Below, piece by piece: positions 10,411-18,036 of a stretch of DNA of 18,476 nt (its first letter is position 1; every line of letters starts with the position of its first letter). The stretch is from assembly GCA_036503065.1 (NCBI GenBank), contig DASXXM010000203.1, positions 1-18,476 of the forward strand, written 5' to 3'. The position numbers and the translations under genes were made by a program. The notes beneath the pieces are model-generated. The model searched no databases and had not been told where the DNA came from. It saw only the letters and a list, made by a program, of their open reading frames with translations. This DNA comes from DATEPR01 sp036503065 (GTDB lineage Bacteria > Actinomycetota > Actinomycetes > Mycobacteriales > Pseudonocardiaceae).

Positions 10411-11174
10411 TAGAACCTGGGGTCGCGTTTGGTGAGGAAGGCTTCGACGCCTTCGGTGTAGTCGGCGCTGAGTACGGCGGCGTCGTAGAGCTGCCGGACG
10501 TCGTCGTCCTCGGCGGTTTGGCCGGTGTCGATCCGGTTGATGATCTGCTTGGCACCGTGGACGCTCACTCGGGCACGGGACGCGATCCGGTTGGCGAGTT
10601 CGGATACCCGCTCGTCGAACGAATCCAGTGGGTGGGTCTCGTTGACAAGGCCGATGCGCAACGCCGTTGCCGCGTCGAACAGGTCGGCGCTGAACAGGAT
10701 CTGTTTTGCCCACGCCGGGCCGACCGCCCGGACCAACTGCCGGGTGGACGTGAAGTTGTAGACGATGCCGAGTTTGGCCGGCGTGATACCGAACCGGGCG
10801 TTGTCGGCCGCCAGCCGAAGGTCGCAGGCCAGCGCGACCTCGCAGCCACCGCCGATGCAGAACCCGGTCACGGCCGCGATGGTGGGCAACGGCAGCGTGG
10901 CGATGGCGCGCTCCCCGGCGTGCACCGCGTCGCCGTAGCGCCGGGCGCCCGACGGCCCCCTGCGCAGCGTCGCGAACTCGCTGATGTCCGCGCCTGCCGA
11001 GAAGTGCTCCGTGCCGCGCACCACGAGCACCCGCACCTCGGGCGCGGCCCGGACCCGCGCCATCAGGCCCGGCAACGCCGACCACATCTCGTAGCTCAGG
11101 GCGTTGCGGCGCTCGGGGCGGTCGATGGTGAGGGTGGCGATCCGGTCGGTGATGGTCAGTCGCAACTGGTCCAC
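10410..11174 (-). CDS. Enoyl-CoA hydratase/isomerase (crotonase) family protein
   Basis: 254 aa with the crotonase fold. The oxyanion-hole segments HFSAGADISEF (57-67) and GFCIGGGCEVALACD (104-118) are present, and Glu112 matches one catalytic Glu of enoyl-CoA hydratase. The second catalytic Glu, normally in the P-E-x-x-LG motif, is Ala133 in TPAKLGIVYN (131-140). The TPxxLGxxYN pattern resembles methylmalonyl-CoA decarboxylase (ScpB), whose active-site Tyr sits at the equivalent of Tyr139. So it may be a decarboxylase or another acyl-CoA lyase rather than a hydratase; the substrate is unknown. The start is GTG 11174, 9 nt after the MarR gene stop; a GAGG lies only 1 nt from it, so translation may be coupled to the upstream gene. 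Confidence 0.88.
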   Translation of the reverse strand: MDQLRLTITDRIATLTIDRPERRNALSYEMWSALPGLMARVRAAPEVRVLVVRGTEHFSAGADISEFATLRRGPSGARRYGDAVHAGERAIATLPLPTIAAVTGFCIGGGCEVALACDLRLAADNARFGITPAKLGIVYNFTSTRQLVRAVGPAWAKQILFSADLFDAATALRIGLVNETHPLDSFDERVSELANRIASRARVSVHGAKQIINRIDTGQTAEDDDVRQLYDAAVLSADYTEGVEAFLTKRDPRF

Positions 11175-11183
11175 GCCTCGACG

Positions 11184-11600
11184 CTACCGGTGGGTGTCGC
11201 GCAGCGCGGTCAGGCCGCGCAGGAACACCGGCGAGTCGACGCCGAGTGTGGCGAAGAACCCGGCGTCGGTCGTTGCCATGTCGGACCGGGCGCCGGCGAG
11301 CACCGCGCGGCCGGTGTCGGTGAGCACGATTCGCCGCGCTCGCGGGTCCTGGTCGTCCAGTTCCCGGCTGATGAGCTGGCGCGCGGCCAGCCTCCGCAGC
11401 ACCTGGCCGGTCATCTGCACGTCGGTGCCGGCGTGCTCGGCGATCCGTTGCTGCGTTGGCGGTTCCTCCTGCGCACCGAGCGACCACACGGTGGTGAGCA
11501 GCACGAACTGCACGTGCGTGAGGTCGTGCGGTTCGAGTGCCGCGCGCACGGCACGCTGCCAGGCCAGCGTCACCTGCCACAACAGCGGACCGATGCTCAT
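11184..11600 (-). CDS. MarR family transcriptional regulator
   Basis: 138 aa, the usual MarR size. A helix-turn-helix lies at about 49-72 (TQQRIAEHAGTDVQMTGQVL). The wing is DDQDPRARRIVLTDTG at 82-97, with the D-x-R..R spacing typical of MarR. Flanking helices at both ends would make the dimer interface. MarR proteins are usually dimeric repressors released by small ligands. The crotonase gene follows after 9 nt, so the ligand may be an acyl-CoA or aromatic compound handled by that enzyme (inference). The TetR gene ends 38 nt upstream on the same strand. ATG 11600 has only a weak purine-rich site upstream. Confidence 0.9.
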   Translation of the reverse strand: MSIGPLLWQVTLAWQRAVRAALEPHDLTHVQFVLLTTVWSLGAQEEPPTQQRIAEHAGTDVQMTGQVLRRLAARQLISRELDDQDPRARRIVLTDTGRAVLAGARSDMATTDAGFFATLGVDSPVFLRGLTALRDTHR

Positions 11601-11638
11601 GCCGTCGAGGATGCCCTACGCGCCGTCGACGGGCAGCC

Positions 11639-12265
11639 CTACAGGTGCGGGTGGTGCTCCAGGTGGGACAGGCCGTTCCAAGCCAGGTTGACCACGTGTG
11701 CCGCCACCTCGTCCCGGGACGGCGTGCGCGCGTCCAGCCACCACTGGCCGGTCAGCGCGACCATGCCGACCAGTGCCTGCGCGTACACGGCCGCCAGTTT
11801 CGGGTCGTACCCGTAGTGCTCGAAGTGCACCCCGAGCAGGTGCTCGACCTGGCTGGCGATGTCCCCGAGCAGGCTCGAGAACGTGCCGGTCGAACTGGCC
11901 ACCGGGGAATCCCGCACCAGGATGCGGAATCCGTCCGGATATTCGTCCACATAGGCCAGGAACGCCTGCGCGGCCCGCTCGATCAACCGCCGGGGATGGC
12001 CGGACTCGGCCAGGGCCGACTCGATCAGGTCGAGGACGCGGCGCATCTCACGGTCGACCACGACCGCATAGATGCCTTCCTTACCACCGAAATGCGCGTA
12101 CACCACCGGCTTGCTCACCGCGGCGCGGTGCGCGATCTCCTCGACGGACGTGGCCTCGAAACCCTTCTCGGCCAACAGGGCGCGCGCCACGTCCAGCAAC
12201 TGCTGGCGGCGCTGGCTGCCGGTCATCCGAACCCGGACGACCGGCTTGACAGTGCTCAAACGCAC
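11639..12265 (-). CDS. TetR family transcriptional regulator, likely counterpart of the mfd/glmU-linked mycobacterial TetR
   Basis: 208 aa. The N-terminal DNA-binding domain is at about 16-62, with a helix-turn-helix SVEEIAHRAAVSKPVVYAHF and then GGKEGIYAVVVDREM. The remainder is an all-helical ligand/dimer domain with FRILVRDSP (113-121) and a QWWLD motif near 174. In Mycobacterium tuberculosis a TetR gene (Rv1019) sits between mfd and glmU, and this one also lies between those genes, so orthology is plausible. The gene begins 4 nt after the desaturase stop, suggesting co-transcription and possible control of its own operon. GTG 12265 is the first start. TTG 12259 has better Shine-Dalgarno spacing, and ATG 12226 just before TGSQRR is a further option. 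Confidence 0.92.
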   Translation of the reverse strand: MRLSTVKPVVRVRMTGSQRRQQLLDVARALLAEKGFEATSVEEIAHRAAVSKPVVYAHFGGKEGIYAVVVDREMRRVLDLIESALAESGHPRRLIERAAQAFLAYVDEYPDGFRILVRDSPVASSTGTFSSLLGDIASQVEHLLGVHFEHYGYDPKLAAVYAQALVGMVALTGQWWLDARTPSRDEVAAHVVNLAWNGLSHLEHHPHL

Positions 12266-12269
12266 AACC

Positions 12270-13217
12270 TCACTTGTTGGCGATCCTTGCCAGCCGCTGC
12301 GGGGTCGGCCAGCGCACGTCGTGCACCCAGCCGAGCTTCTCGAAGATCCAGATGAGCCGGGCCGACGTGTCGATCTGGCCCCGCCCGACGCCGTGCCGGG
12401 CGCAGGTGGGGTCGGCGTGGTGCAGGTTGTGCCATGACTCGCCGAAGGACAGGATCGCCAGCGGCCAGAAGTTGGCCGACTTGTCCCGTGCGGCGTACGG
12501 GCGTTCGCCGATCATGTGGCAGATCGAGTTCGTGGACCACGTCACGTGGTGCAGCACCGCGATCCGGACCAGGCTGCCCCAGAAGAACGCGGTCAGCGCG
12601 CCCCACCACGACCACGTGACCAGCCCGCCGATCAACGCCGGCAGCAACAGCGAAGCCGCCGTGATCAGCGGGAACAGGCCGTTCACCCGATCAATATCCT
12701 TGTCCGCCACCAGGTCCGGCGCGAACCGCTGCTTGTTGGTGACGTCCCGGTCGAACAGCCAGCCCATGTGCGCGTGCCAGAAGCCCTTGGCGATGGCGAC
12801 CGGGGACGTGCCGAACAGCCACGGCGAGTGCGGGTCGCCATCGCGGTCCGAGAACGCGTGGTGCCGGCGGTGGTCGGCGACCCAGATGATCGGCGGTCCC
12901 TGCACCGCCATGCTGCCGGCCAGCGCGAGCACCACCCGCAGCCAGCGCGTGGCCTTGAACGAGCTGTGCGTGAAGTACCGGTGGTAGCCGATCGTCACGC
13001 CGAGACCGGACAGGTAGAAGAACGCCACCGCGAGCACCACGTCGAGCCAGCTCAGGCCCCACCCCCAGGCCAGTGGCACCGCCGCGACCAGCGCGAGCAT
13101 CGGGACCAGGACGAACACGTAGACCGAGAACTGCGACCACGCGTGTCGCCGTCCCGCGATGACCGGTTTGGCCCCACCGGGTGTGGACTGCTCCGTCACG
13201 TCGAGGGTGCTCGTCAT
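12270..13217 (-). CDS. Acyl-CoA (stearoyl-CoA type delta-9) fatty acid desaturase
   Basis: 315 aa membrane di-iron desaturase, introducing a cis double bond into fatty acyl chains. The His boxes of the family are intact: HRYFTH (79-84), HRRHH (116-120) and HNLHH (253-257). Extra conserved His lie in HAH (148-150), HH (213-214) and SICH (224). Hydrophobic segments at about 30-75, 93-113 and 182-215 fit four transmembrane helices with the His boxes on the cytosolic face. No fused cytochrome b5 or reductase is present, so electrons must come from a separate partner not encoded here. GGTGAGG lies 5 nt upstream of ATG 13217. The TetR gene follows after 4 nt, and a tandem operator-like sequence lies upstream. 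It probably tunes membrane fluidity or lipid precursors. Confidence 0.95.
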   Translation of the reverse strand: MTSTLDVTEQSTPGGAKPVIAGRRHAWSQFSVYVFVLVPMLALVAAVPLAWGWGLSWLDVVLAVAFFYLSGLGVTIGYHRYFTHSSFKATRWLRVVLALAGSMAVQGPPIIWVADHRRHHAFSDRDGDPHSPWLFGTSPVAIAKGFWHAHMGWLFDRDVTNKQRFAPDLVADKDIDRVNGLFPLITAASLLLPALIGGLVTWSWWGALTAFFWGSLVRIAVLHHVTWSTNSICHMIGERPYAARDKSANFWPLAILSFGESWHNLHHADPTCARHGVGRGQIDTSARLIWIFEKLGWVHDVRWPTPQRLARIANK

Positions 13218-13245
13218 GTGTACCTCACCGTCTTAGGGGAACCTA

Positions 13246-13275
13246 ACCTACGCTACCGTAACCTACGGAATCGTA
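13246..13275 (-). promoter_or_regulatory. Tandem operator-like repeats upstream of the desaturase
   Basis: Two adjacent 15-nt direct repeats, ACCTACGCTACCGTA and ACCTACGGAATCGTA, each contain a TACG-N4-CGTA dyad (13249-13260 and 13264-13275). They lie 29-58 bp upstream of the desaturase ATG, where a promoter is expected. Such paired dyads fit binding by two TetR dimers, and the TetR gene is second in the same operon. The -10/-35 boxes cannot be fixed with confidence. Confidence 0.55.
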
Positions 13276-13440
13276 AGGTGCGCACGCGTCAGGACGCCAG
13301 ATCCGATCGATCGGTGGCTGCGGGGGCGCACATGTGGTATTCGTACGGACCGGTGGACATGACTGGTCCGCGCCGCGACGTGGCGGCCGGCCCGAGTACC
13401 GCCCGGCGGAAACCAACCCGACCCGGCCATGTCACCATGT

Positions 13441-13469
13441 TTAACGCACGACCGGGCAACGAGTACCTC
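13441..13469 (+). promoter_or_regulatory. Candidate promoter for tRNA-Gln and the downstream cyclase
   Basis: TTAACG (13441-13446) and TACCTC (13464-13469) are separated by 17 nt, and the tRNA begins 14 nt after the second hexamer. The match to consensus is partial. The rest of the gap from 13276 to 13482 shows no gene. Confidence 0.35.
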
Positions 13470-13482
13470 GCTGACCGCTCGA

Positions 13483-13553
13483 TCCGCCGTAGTGTAAAGG
13501 CAGCACCTCGGATTTTGGTTCCGATGGTCCAGGTTCGAATCCTGGCGGCGGAG
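13483..13553 (+). tRNA. tRNA-Gln (anticodon TTG)
   Basis: A full cloverleaf can be drawn. The acceptor arms TCCGCCG (13483-13489) and CGGCGGA (13546-13552) pair, followed by discriminator G. The anticodon stem TCGGA/TCCGA encloses the loop TTTTGGT, with anticodon TTG at 13515-13517. The T arm is CCAGG-TTCGAAT-CCTGG. The anticodon reads CAA (Gln) and possibly CAG by wobble. The 3' CCA is not encoded; GCA follows the acceptor arm and would be completed by nucleotidyltransferase. Confidence 0.97.
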
Positions 13554-13578
13554 CAGGACAATAAGGACCACCAGGACG

Positions 13579-15402
13579 ATGACGCCGCCACTGACACCGG
13601 ACGGGGGTACCGCCCTGACTGACGGGGTGGACAGCGCCCCGGCCGACGAACTGCCGCCGGCCGGCCAGTCCGGCACACCCTCCGGACCCTCGGACGGCGA
13701 GATCTCCGAGGCCTGGCTGCTGGGCCGGGCACGGGAACTCGTCGCGCTCTCCACGCGCAGCGACGAGCAGACCAAGCTCGAGATCATCGAGGAGCTCGAC
13801 GACCTGCTGGCCGAGACTCGCCGCAGGGCGGAGCCGATGACGGTGGCGGTACTGCTGCGCAGTGCGCTGAACGCACGTGCGGGCGCAGGCGCCGACTTCG
13901 CGATGAGCATGGAGCCGCTGCTGGAGGAGCTCCTCGAACACGCTCGCCGGCACAAACTCGTGGTGATGGAGGCCGGGGCGCACGCGCTGTGGGGCCGTCG
14001 GAGCCTGCTCGCCGGGCGTGAGGACGAGGCCCTCACCGAGATAGCGCCCGCACTGGCGATCCTGGACGACGACTCGCTCGCCGGGCGGCTGGCCGGCCCG
14101 AGGGACACGCAGCGGGCGCTGGCGGCCGTGCTGGTGGACATCGCGCAGGTGCTGATCGAGCTCGGCGTCTACGAGGAGGCCGACCGGGCGATGGCCCGTG
14201 CCGAGAAGGTCGTCCAGTCCGGCGGCGGGCCGCACGAGATCTCCGTCCACCTGTTCAACCGGGTCCGCCTACAGCTGACCTGGGCACTGCGGCTGGAACG
14301 GATCGGTGACGACAGCGCCGCCGCGGACCGGATCGCCACCGCATCCGCGATGGCAACAGCCGCGGAAGGCCCGTTCGCCCAGTCGCTGTTCCCCAGGGAC
14401 ATCAACCGGCCCGCGGCCGACCAGATCGGCGTGCTCGGCGCCGCGCACGCCCTTGCCAAGCCGGGCGAGGAGCATCTCGATCGGCTGTACCGGCTGTTGG
14501 CCGAGGGTCCGTGGCAGTACGAGATCTTCATCCTGACCGTCGCGCTGGCCCGCTGCCTCGCCGCGGCCGGCCGGGTCGAGGAGGCGCTCGGCACGCTCAT
14601 CGACATGCGCGATCAACTCGCAGGCGACAGTTCCCAACAGGTGCTGAAGTTGTCCCTGACGCGGGAGTTCGCCCAGCTGTCCGGCCCGGACGGCGGCGAG
14701 ATGACCATCACCGCGCTGGAGGACTACGTCGCCGAACTGGAAGCGGCGCTGTGGACCACCCAGGACTCCCGGCAGGCCACCCTGTTCACCCGGCGCGAGC
14801 ACACCCGCCTGACCAAGACCCACGGCGCGGTCGCGGCACAGGCCATGCAGGACCCGCTGACCGGGCTGGCCAACCGGCGCGCGCTGGACCAGCAGCTCAA
14901 CCTGCTCGTCGCGACGAGGGCCAACACCCCGGTGGCGATCGCGCTGGTCGACCTGGACGGGTTCAAGGGCGTCAACGACCGGTCGTCGCACGCCGAGGGC
15001 GACGACGTGCTGCGCGTGGTGGCCAGCACGTTGCGCAACACGCTGCGCGGTGGCGACCTGGTGGCTCGCTACGGCGGCGACGAGTTCGTGGCCGTGCTGC
15101 CCGGCGCCCCGTTGAGTGCGGCCGAGGCCGCCCTGAACCGGGCCGTTCGGGCGGTCGTGAACCTGCCGATGGACCTGTCGCGTGGCGTCACCCTGTCGGT
15201 GGGCGTGGTCGCGGTGCGCCCGAACGAGACGCCGGCATCGGTGCTGGCCCGTGCCGACGCCGCGATGTACCTGGCGAAGCGCTCCGGCGGCAACTCGGTC
15301 GTCACGGAACCCCAGTCCGCGGTCACCGTGAATGAAGCAGGCAGCGAAGACGAGTCGGACCTGGCGACCGGCCGGACGTGGGTCCTGCCGGATGGCCCGT
15401 AG
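13579..15402 (+). CDS. Diguanylate cyclase with helical (TPR-like) N-terminal region and canonical GGDEF domain
   Basis: 607 aa, soluble. Residues 1-40 are Pro/Gly/Asp-rich. Residues about 42-400 are Ala/Leu/Glu-rich helices resembling a TPR-type or other helical-repeat sensor that I cannot name. A C-terminal GGDEF domain (about 425-585) starts at DPLTGLANRRALD. It has DLDGFKGVND for metal/GTP binding, the catalytic GGDEF at 499-503, and an RxxD inhibitory site RGGD at 490-493, exactly five residues upstream. All features of an active, product-inhibited cyclase making c-di-GMP are therefore present. The usual G-H after the ND motif is S-H. There is no EAL or HD-GYP domain. The ATG lies 25 nt after the tRNA, with AAGGA 11 nt upstream, suggesting transcription from the tRNA promoter. 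glmU follows after 117 bp. Confidence 0.93.
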   Translation: MTPPLTPDGGTALTDGVDSAPADELPPAGQSGTPSGPSDGEISEAWLLGRARELVALSTRSDEQTKLEIIEELDDLLAETRRRAEPMTVAVLLRSALNARAGAGADFAMSMEPLLEELLEHARRHKLVVMEAGAHALWGRRSLLAGREDEALTEIAPALAILDDDSLAGRLAGPRDTQRALAAVLVDIAQVLIELGVYEEADRAMARAEKVVQSGGGPHEISVHLFNRVRLQLTWALRLERIGDDSAAADRIATASAMATAAEGPFAQSLFPRDINRPAADQIGVLGAAHALAKPGEEHLDRLYRLLAEGPWQYEIFILTVALARCLAAAGRVEEALGTLIDMRDQLAGDSSQQVLKLSLTREFAQLSGPDGGEMTITALEDYVAELEAALWTTQDSRQATLFTRREHTRLTKTHGAVAAQAMQDPLTGLANRRALDQQLNLLVATRANTPVAIALVDLDGFKGVNDRSSHAEGDDVLRVVASTLRNTLRGGDLVARYGGDEFVAVLPGAPLSAAEAALNRAVRAVVNLPMDLSRGVTLSVGVVAVRPNETPASVLARADAAMYLAKRSGGNSVVTEPQSAVTVNEAGSEDESDLATGRTWVLPDGP

Positions 15403-15405
15403 GAT
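15400..15405 (+). promoter_or_regulatory. Candidate -10 element for glmU-prs
   Basis: TAGGAT matches the actinobacterial -10 consensus and overlaps the TAG stop of the cyclase gene, 114 nt before the glmU start. No TTGACA-like -35 is found at the right distance, so this is a weak call. Confidence 0.3.
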
Positions 15406-15428
15406 CGACACACCGCCTCGGCACCTCT

Positions 15429-15461
15429 CCCGCACCGGCCGGCACGCGCGCCGGTAGCGGG
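15429..15461 (+). terminator. GC-rich stem-loop between the cyclase gene and glmU
   Basis: Outer arms CCCGC (15429-15433) and GCGGG (15457-15461) enclose inner arms CCGGC (15439-15443) and GCCGG (15450-15454), with a 6-nt loop. It may end the cyclase transcript or be part of the glmU leader. No U-tract follows. Confidence 0.35.
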
Positions 15462-15505
15462 TGTGGCCGTGCCGACGGCGTGACCGGAGCACCAGCGCCT
15501 GACCA

Positions 15506-15519
15506 CGAGGAGTTCCTCG
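15506..15519 (+). promoter_or_regulatory. glmU ribosome site inside a short hairpin
   Basis: The Shine-Dalgarno GAGGAG lies in CGAGG-AGTT-CCTCG, a 5-bp stem with a 4-nt loop that ends exactly at the base before the ATG. When folded, most of the ribosome site would be paired. Confidence 0.4.
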
Positions 15520-17058
15520 ATGCCCAACGGCGGGACCAACGACCTGACGCGACCGTCCGGTCCGGTGAGCACGATCATCCTCGCGGCCGGGGAGGGCACC
15601 CGGATGCGCTCCGCCGTGCCGAAGGTGTTGCACCGCATCGCCGGCCGCACGCTGGTGGACCACGCGGTCCGCGCGGTCGCCGGCATCGGGCCCGACCACC
15701 TGGTCGTGGTGGTCGGCCACGGCAGGGAGCAGGTCACCGAGCACCTGACCGAGGTGGCCAAGACCGCGGGCATCGCCATCACCGTGGCCTGCCAGGAGCG
15801 GCAGCGCGGCACCGGCGACGCGGTCTCCTGCGCGCTGGCCGAACTGCCCGCCGACCAGGCCGGCACGGTGCTGGTCAGCTACGGCGACGTGCCGCTGCTC
15901 ACCACCGACACCCTGCACGCCCTGCTTGCCGCGCACGCCGACGGCGGTTTCGGCGCCACCGTGCTGACCGCCGTGGTGGCCGACCCGACCGGCTACGGCC
16001 GGATCATCCGCGACGACGACGGCCGGGTTACCGGGATCGTCGAGCAGGCGGACGCCACTGTGGCACAGCGGGCCATCACCGAGATCAACTCGGGTGTGTA
16101 CGCCTTCGACGCGGCCGTCCTGCGCCGCGCACTGGCCGAGCTGTCCACCGACAACACCCAGGGTGAGCTGTATCTCACCGACGTACTGGGCATCGCGCGC
16201 GCGGCCGGACTGCCGATCGGCGCGCTGGCCTGCACGGACGTCTGGCAGGTCGAGGGCGTCAACGACCGGGTTCAGCTGGCCGGCCTCGGCGCCGAGCTGA
16301 ATCGTCGACTGGTGCGGCACTGGATGCGGGCCGGCGTCACCATGATCGACCCGTCGACGACCTGGCTGGACGCCGACGTGGAGCTCGCCAGGGACGTGGT
16401 GCTGGCGCCCGGCGTGCAGCTGCGCGGCACGACCACGGTCGGCGAGGGCGCCGAGATCGGCCCGGACACCACGCTCACCGACGTCACGGTCGGCGCGGGC
16501 GCCACGGTGGTCCGCACGCACGGCTCCGACGCGTGGATCGGTCCCGATGCCACCGTGGGTCCGTTCGCTTACCTGCGGGCGGGCACCCGGTTGGGCGACG
16601 GCGGCAAGATCGGGACGTTCGTCGAGGTCAAGAACTCCGAGATCGGGGCGGGCACCAAGGTGCCGCACCTGAGTTACGTTGGTGACGCCACCATCGGTGA
16701 GCACAGCAACATCGGTGCGGCCAGCGTGTTCGTCAACTACGACGGCGTGCACAAGCACCGCAGCGTCGTCGGTTCGTACGTGCGCACCGGCAGCGACAAC
16801 ATGTTCGTGGCGCCGATCACCGTCGGCGACGGCGCGTACAGCGGCGCGGGCACGGTGCTGCGGCGCAACGTGCCGCCGGGCGCGCTCGCGGTGTCCGGCG
16901 GCCCACAACGCAACATCGAGAACTGGGTGCTCCGGCGGCGCGCCGGCACGGCCAGCGCCGCGGCGGCACAGCGGGCACTGGAACTGTCGGCGGGCCAGGC
17001 GGAGCACACCAGGGCCGAGACCGACGGCGGCGACAAGGGCGAGGACCTCCGAACATGA
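15520..17058 (+). CDS. glmU: Bifunctional GlcNAc-1-P uridyltransferase / glucosamine-1-P acetyltransferase GlmU
   Basis: 512 aa, slightly longer than the usual 460-495 because of a 16-residue N-terminal lead and a charged C-terminal tail. GlmU acetylates glucosamine-1-phosphate and then attaches UMP, giving UDP-GlcNAc for peptidoglycan. The N-terminal uridyltransferase domain has LAAGEGTRMRSAVPKVLH, GTGDAV, YGDVPLL and NSGVYAFD. The C-terminal left-handed beta-helix (from about 275) has the hexapeptide-repeat rhythm with GKIGTFVEVKNSEIG, KVPHLSYVGDATIG (catalytic His383) and VNYDG. GAGGAG lies 7 nt upstream of ATG 15520. The stop overlaps the prs start by 4 nt (ATGA), the conserved actinobacterial glmU-prs operon. 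Confidence 0.97.
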   Translation: MPNGGTNDLTRPSGPVSTIILAAGEGTRMRSAVPKVLHRIAGRTLVDHAVRAVAGIGPDHLVVVVGHGREQVTEHLTEVAKTAGIAITVACQERQRGTGDAVSCALAELPADQAGTVLVSYGDVPLLTTDTLHALLAAHADGGFGATVLTAVVADPTGYGRIIRDDDGRVTGIVEQADATVAQRAITEINSGVYAFDAAVLRRALAELSTDNTQGELYLTDVLGIARAAGLPIGALACTDVWQVEGVNDRVQLAGLGAELNRRLVRHWMRAGVTMIDPSTTWLDADVELARDVVLAPGVQLRGTTTVGEGAEIGPDTTLTDVTVGAGATVVRTHGSDAWIGPDATVGPFAYLRAGTRLGDGGKIGTFVEVKNSEIGAGTKVPHLSYVGDATIGEHSNIGAASVFVNYDGVHKHRSVVGSYVRTGSDNMFVAPITVGDGAYSGAGTVLRRNVPPGALAVSGGPQRNIENWVLRRRAGTASAAAAQRALELSAGQAEHTRAETDGGDKGEDLRT

Positions 17059-18035
17059 TCCACAAGACATCGACACCGAAGAAGCACCTGATGTTCTTCT
17101 CCGGCCGGGCGCATCCCGAACTGGCCGATGAGGTCGCCAAGCACCTCGACGTCACCATCACCCCGCAGTCCGCGTACGACTTCGCCAACGGCGAGATCTT
17201 CGTCCGGTTCGAGGAGTCGGTCCGCGGCAGCGACGCGTTCGTCATCCAGAGCCACTGCGAGCCGATCAACCAGTGGGTCATGGAACAGCTGATCATGGTG
17301 GACGCGCTCAAGCGTGCCAGCGCGAAGCGGATCACCGTGATCATGCCGTTCTACCCGTACGCGAGGCAGGACAAGAAGCACAAGGGCCGCGAACCGATCT
17401 CCGCGCGGCTGATCGCCGACCTGTTCAAGACCGCCGGCGCCGACCGGATCATGACCGTCGACCTGCACACCGCCCAGATCCAGGGCTTCTTCGACGGCCC
17501 GGTGGACCACCTGTTCGCGCAGAACCTGCTGGCCCAGCACGTGGCGGCCGAGTACTCCAGCGAGAACATGGTCGTCGTGTCACCGGACTCCGGCCGCACC
17601 AAGCTCGCCGAGAAGTGGGCGGATCAGCTCGGCGGCGTGCCGATCGCGTTCATCCACAAGACCCGCGACCCGCTCAAACCCAACGAGGTCGTCGCCAACC
17701 GGGTGGTCGGCGAGATCAAGGGCAGGCTGTGCGTGGTGATCGACGACATGGTGGACACCGGCGGCACCATCGCCAAGGCCGTCCGGCAGTTGCTGGACGG
17801 TGGCGCTGCGGACGTGGTCCTGGCCGCGACACACGGCGTGCTGTCCGGCGAGGCGTCCCGGCGACTGGCCGAATGCGGCGCCCGCGAGGTGATCGTCACC
17901 AACACGCTGCCCATCCCGGACGAGAAGCGATTCCCCGGCCTGACGGTGCTCTCCATCGCTCCCCTGCTGGCCAGGGCGATCGAGGAAGTCTTCGAAGACG
18001 GCTCGGTAACGAGCCTCTTCAACGGCAACGCTTGA
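17055..18035 (+). CDS. prs: Ribose-phosphate pyrophosphokinase (PRPP synthetase)
   Basis: 326 aa, standard length. It makes phosphoribosyl pyrophosphate from ribose-5-phosphate and ATP for nucleotide, His, Trp and arabinan precursors. Visible class I features: FSGRAHPELADEVA at the start, FANGEIFVRFEESVRG, the flexible-loop/ATP region PYARQDKKHKGREPISA, the divalent-cation site DLH (136-138), and the PRPP-binding loop VVIDDMVDTGGT (227-238). The ATG overlaps the glmU stop, so translation is coupled. Repeat B starts one base after the stop and probably folds in the 3' end of this transcript. Confidence 0.97.
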   Translation: MIHKTSTPKKHLMFFSGRAHPELADEVAKHLDVTITPQSAYDFANGEIFVRFEESVRGSDAFVIQSHCEPINQWVMEQLIMVDALKRASAKRITVIMPFYPYARQDKKHKGREPISARLIADLFKTAGADRIMTVDLHTAQIQGFFDGPVDHLFAQNLLAQHVAAEYSSENMVVVSPDSGRTKLAEKWADQLGGVPIAFIHKTRDPLKPNEVVANRVVGEIKGRLCVVIDDMVDTGGTIAKAVRQLLDGGAADVVLAATHGVLSGEASRRLAECGAREVIVTNTLPIPDEKRFPGLTVLSIAPLLARAIEEVFEDGSVTSLFNGNA

Positions 18036-18036
18036 A

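Noticed and set aside
9429..11816. 795-codon plus-strand frame across the ESX and crotonase/MarR genes
   Set aside because: It spans genes on both strands in the wrong frame and its composition changes at each real gene boundary.
14269..17076. 935-codon minus-strand frame opposite the cyclase gene and glmU
   Set aside because: It is a mirror of strong third-position GC bias; the product is Arg/Gly/His/Gln-rich with no domain, and the plus-strand genes are clear.
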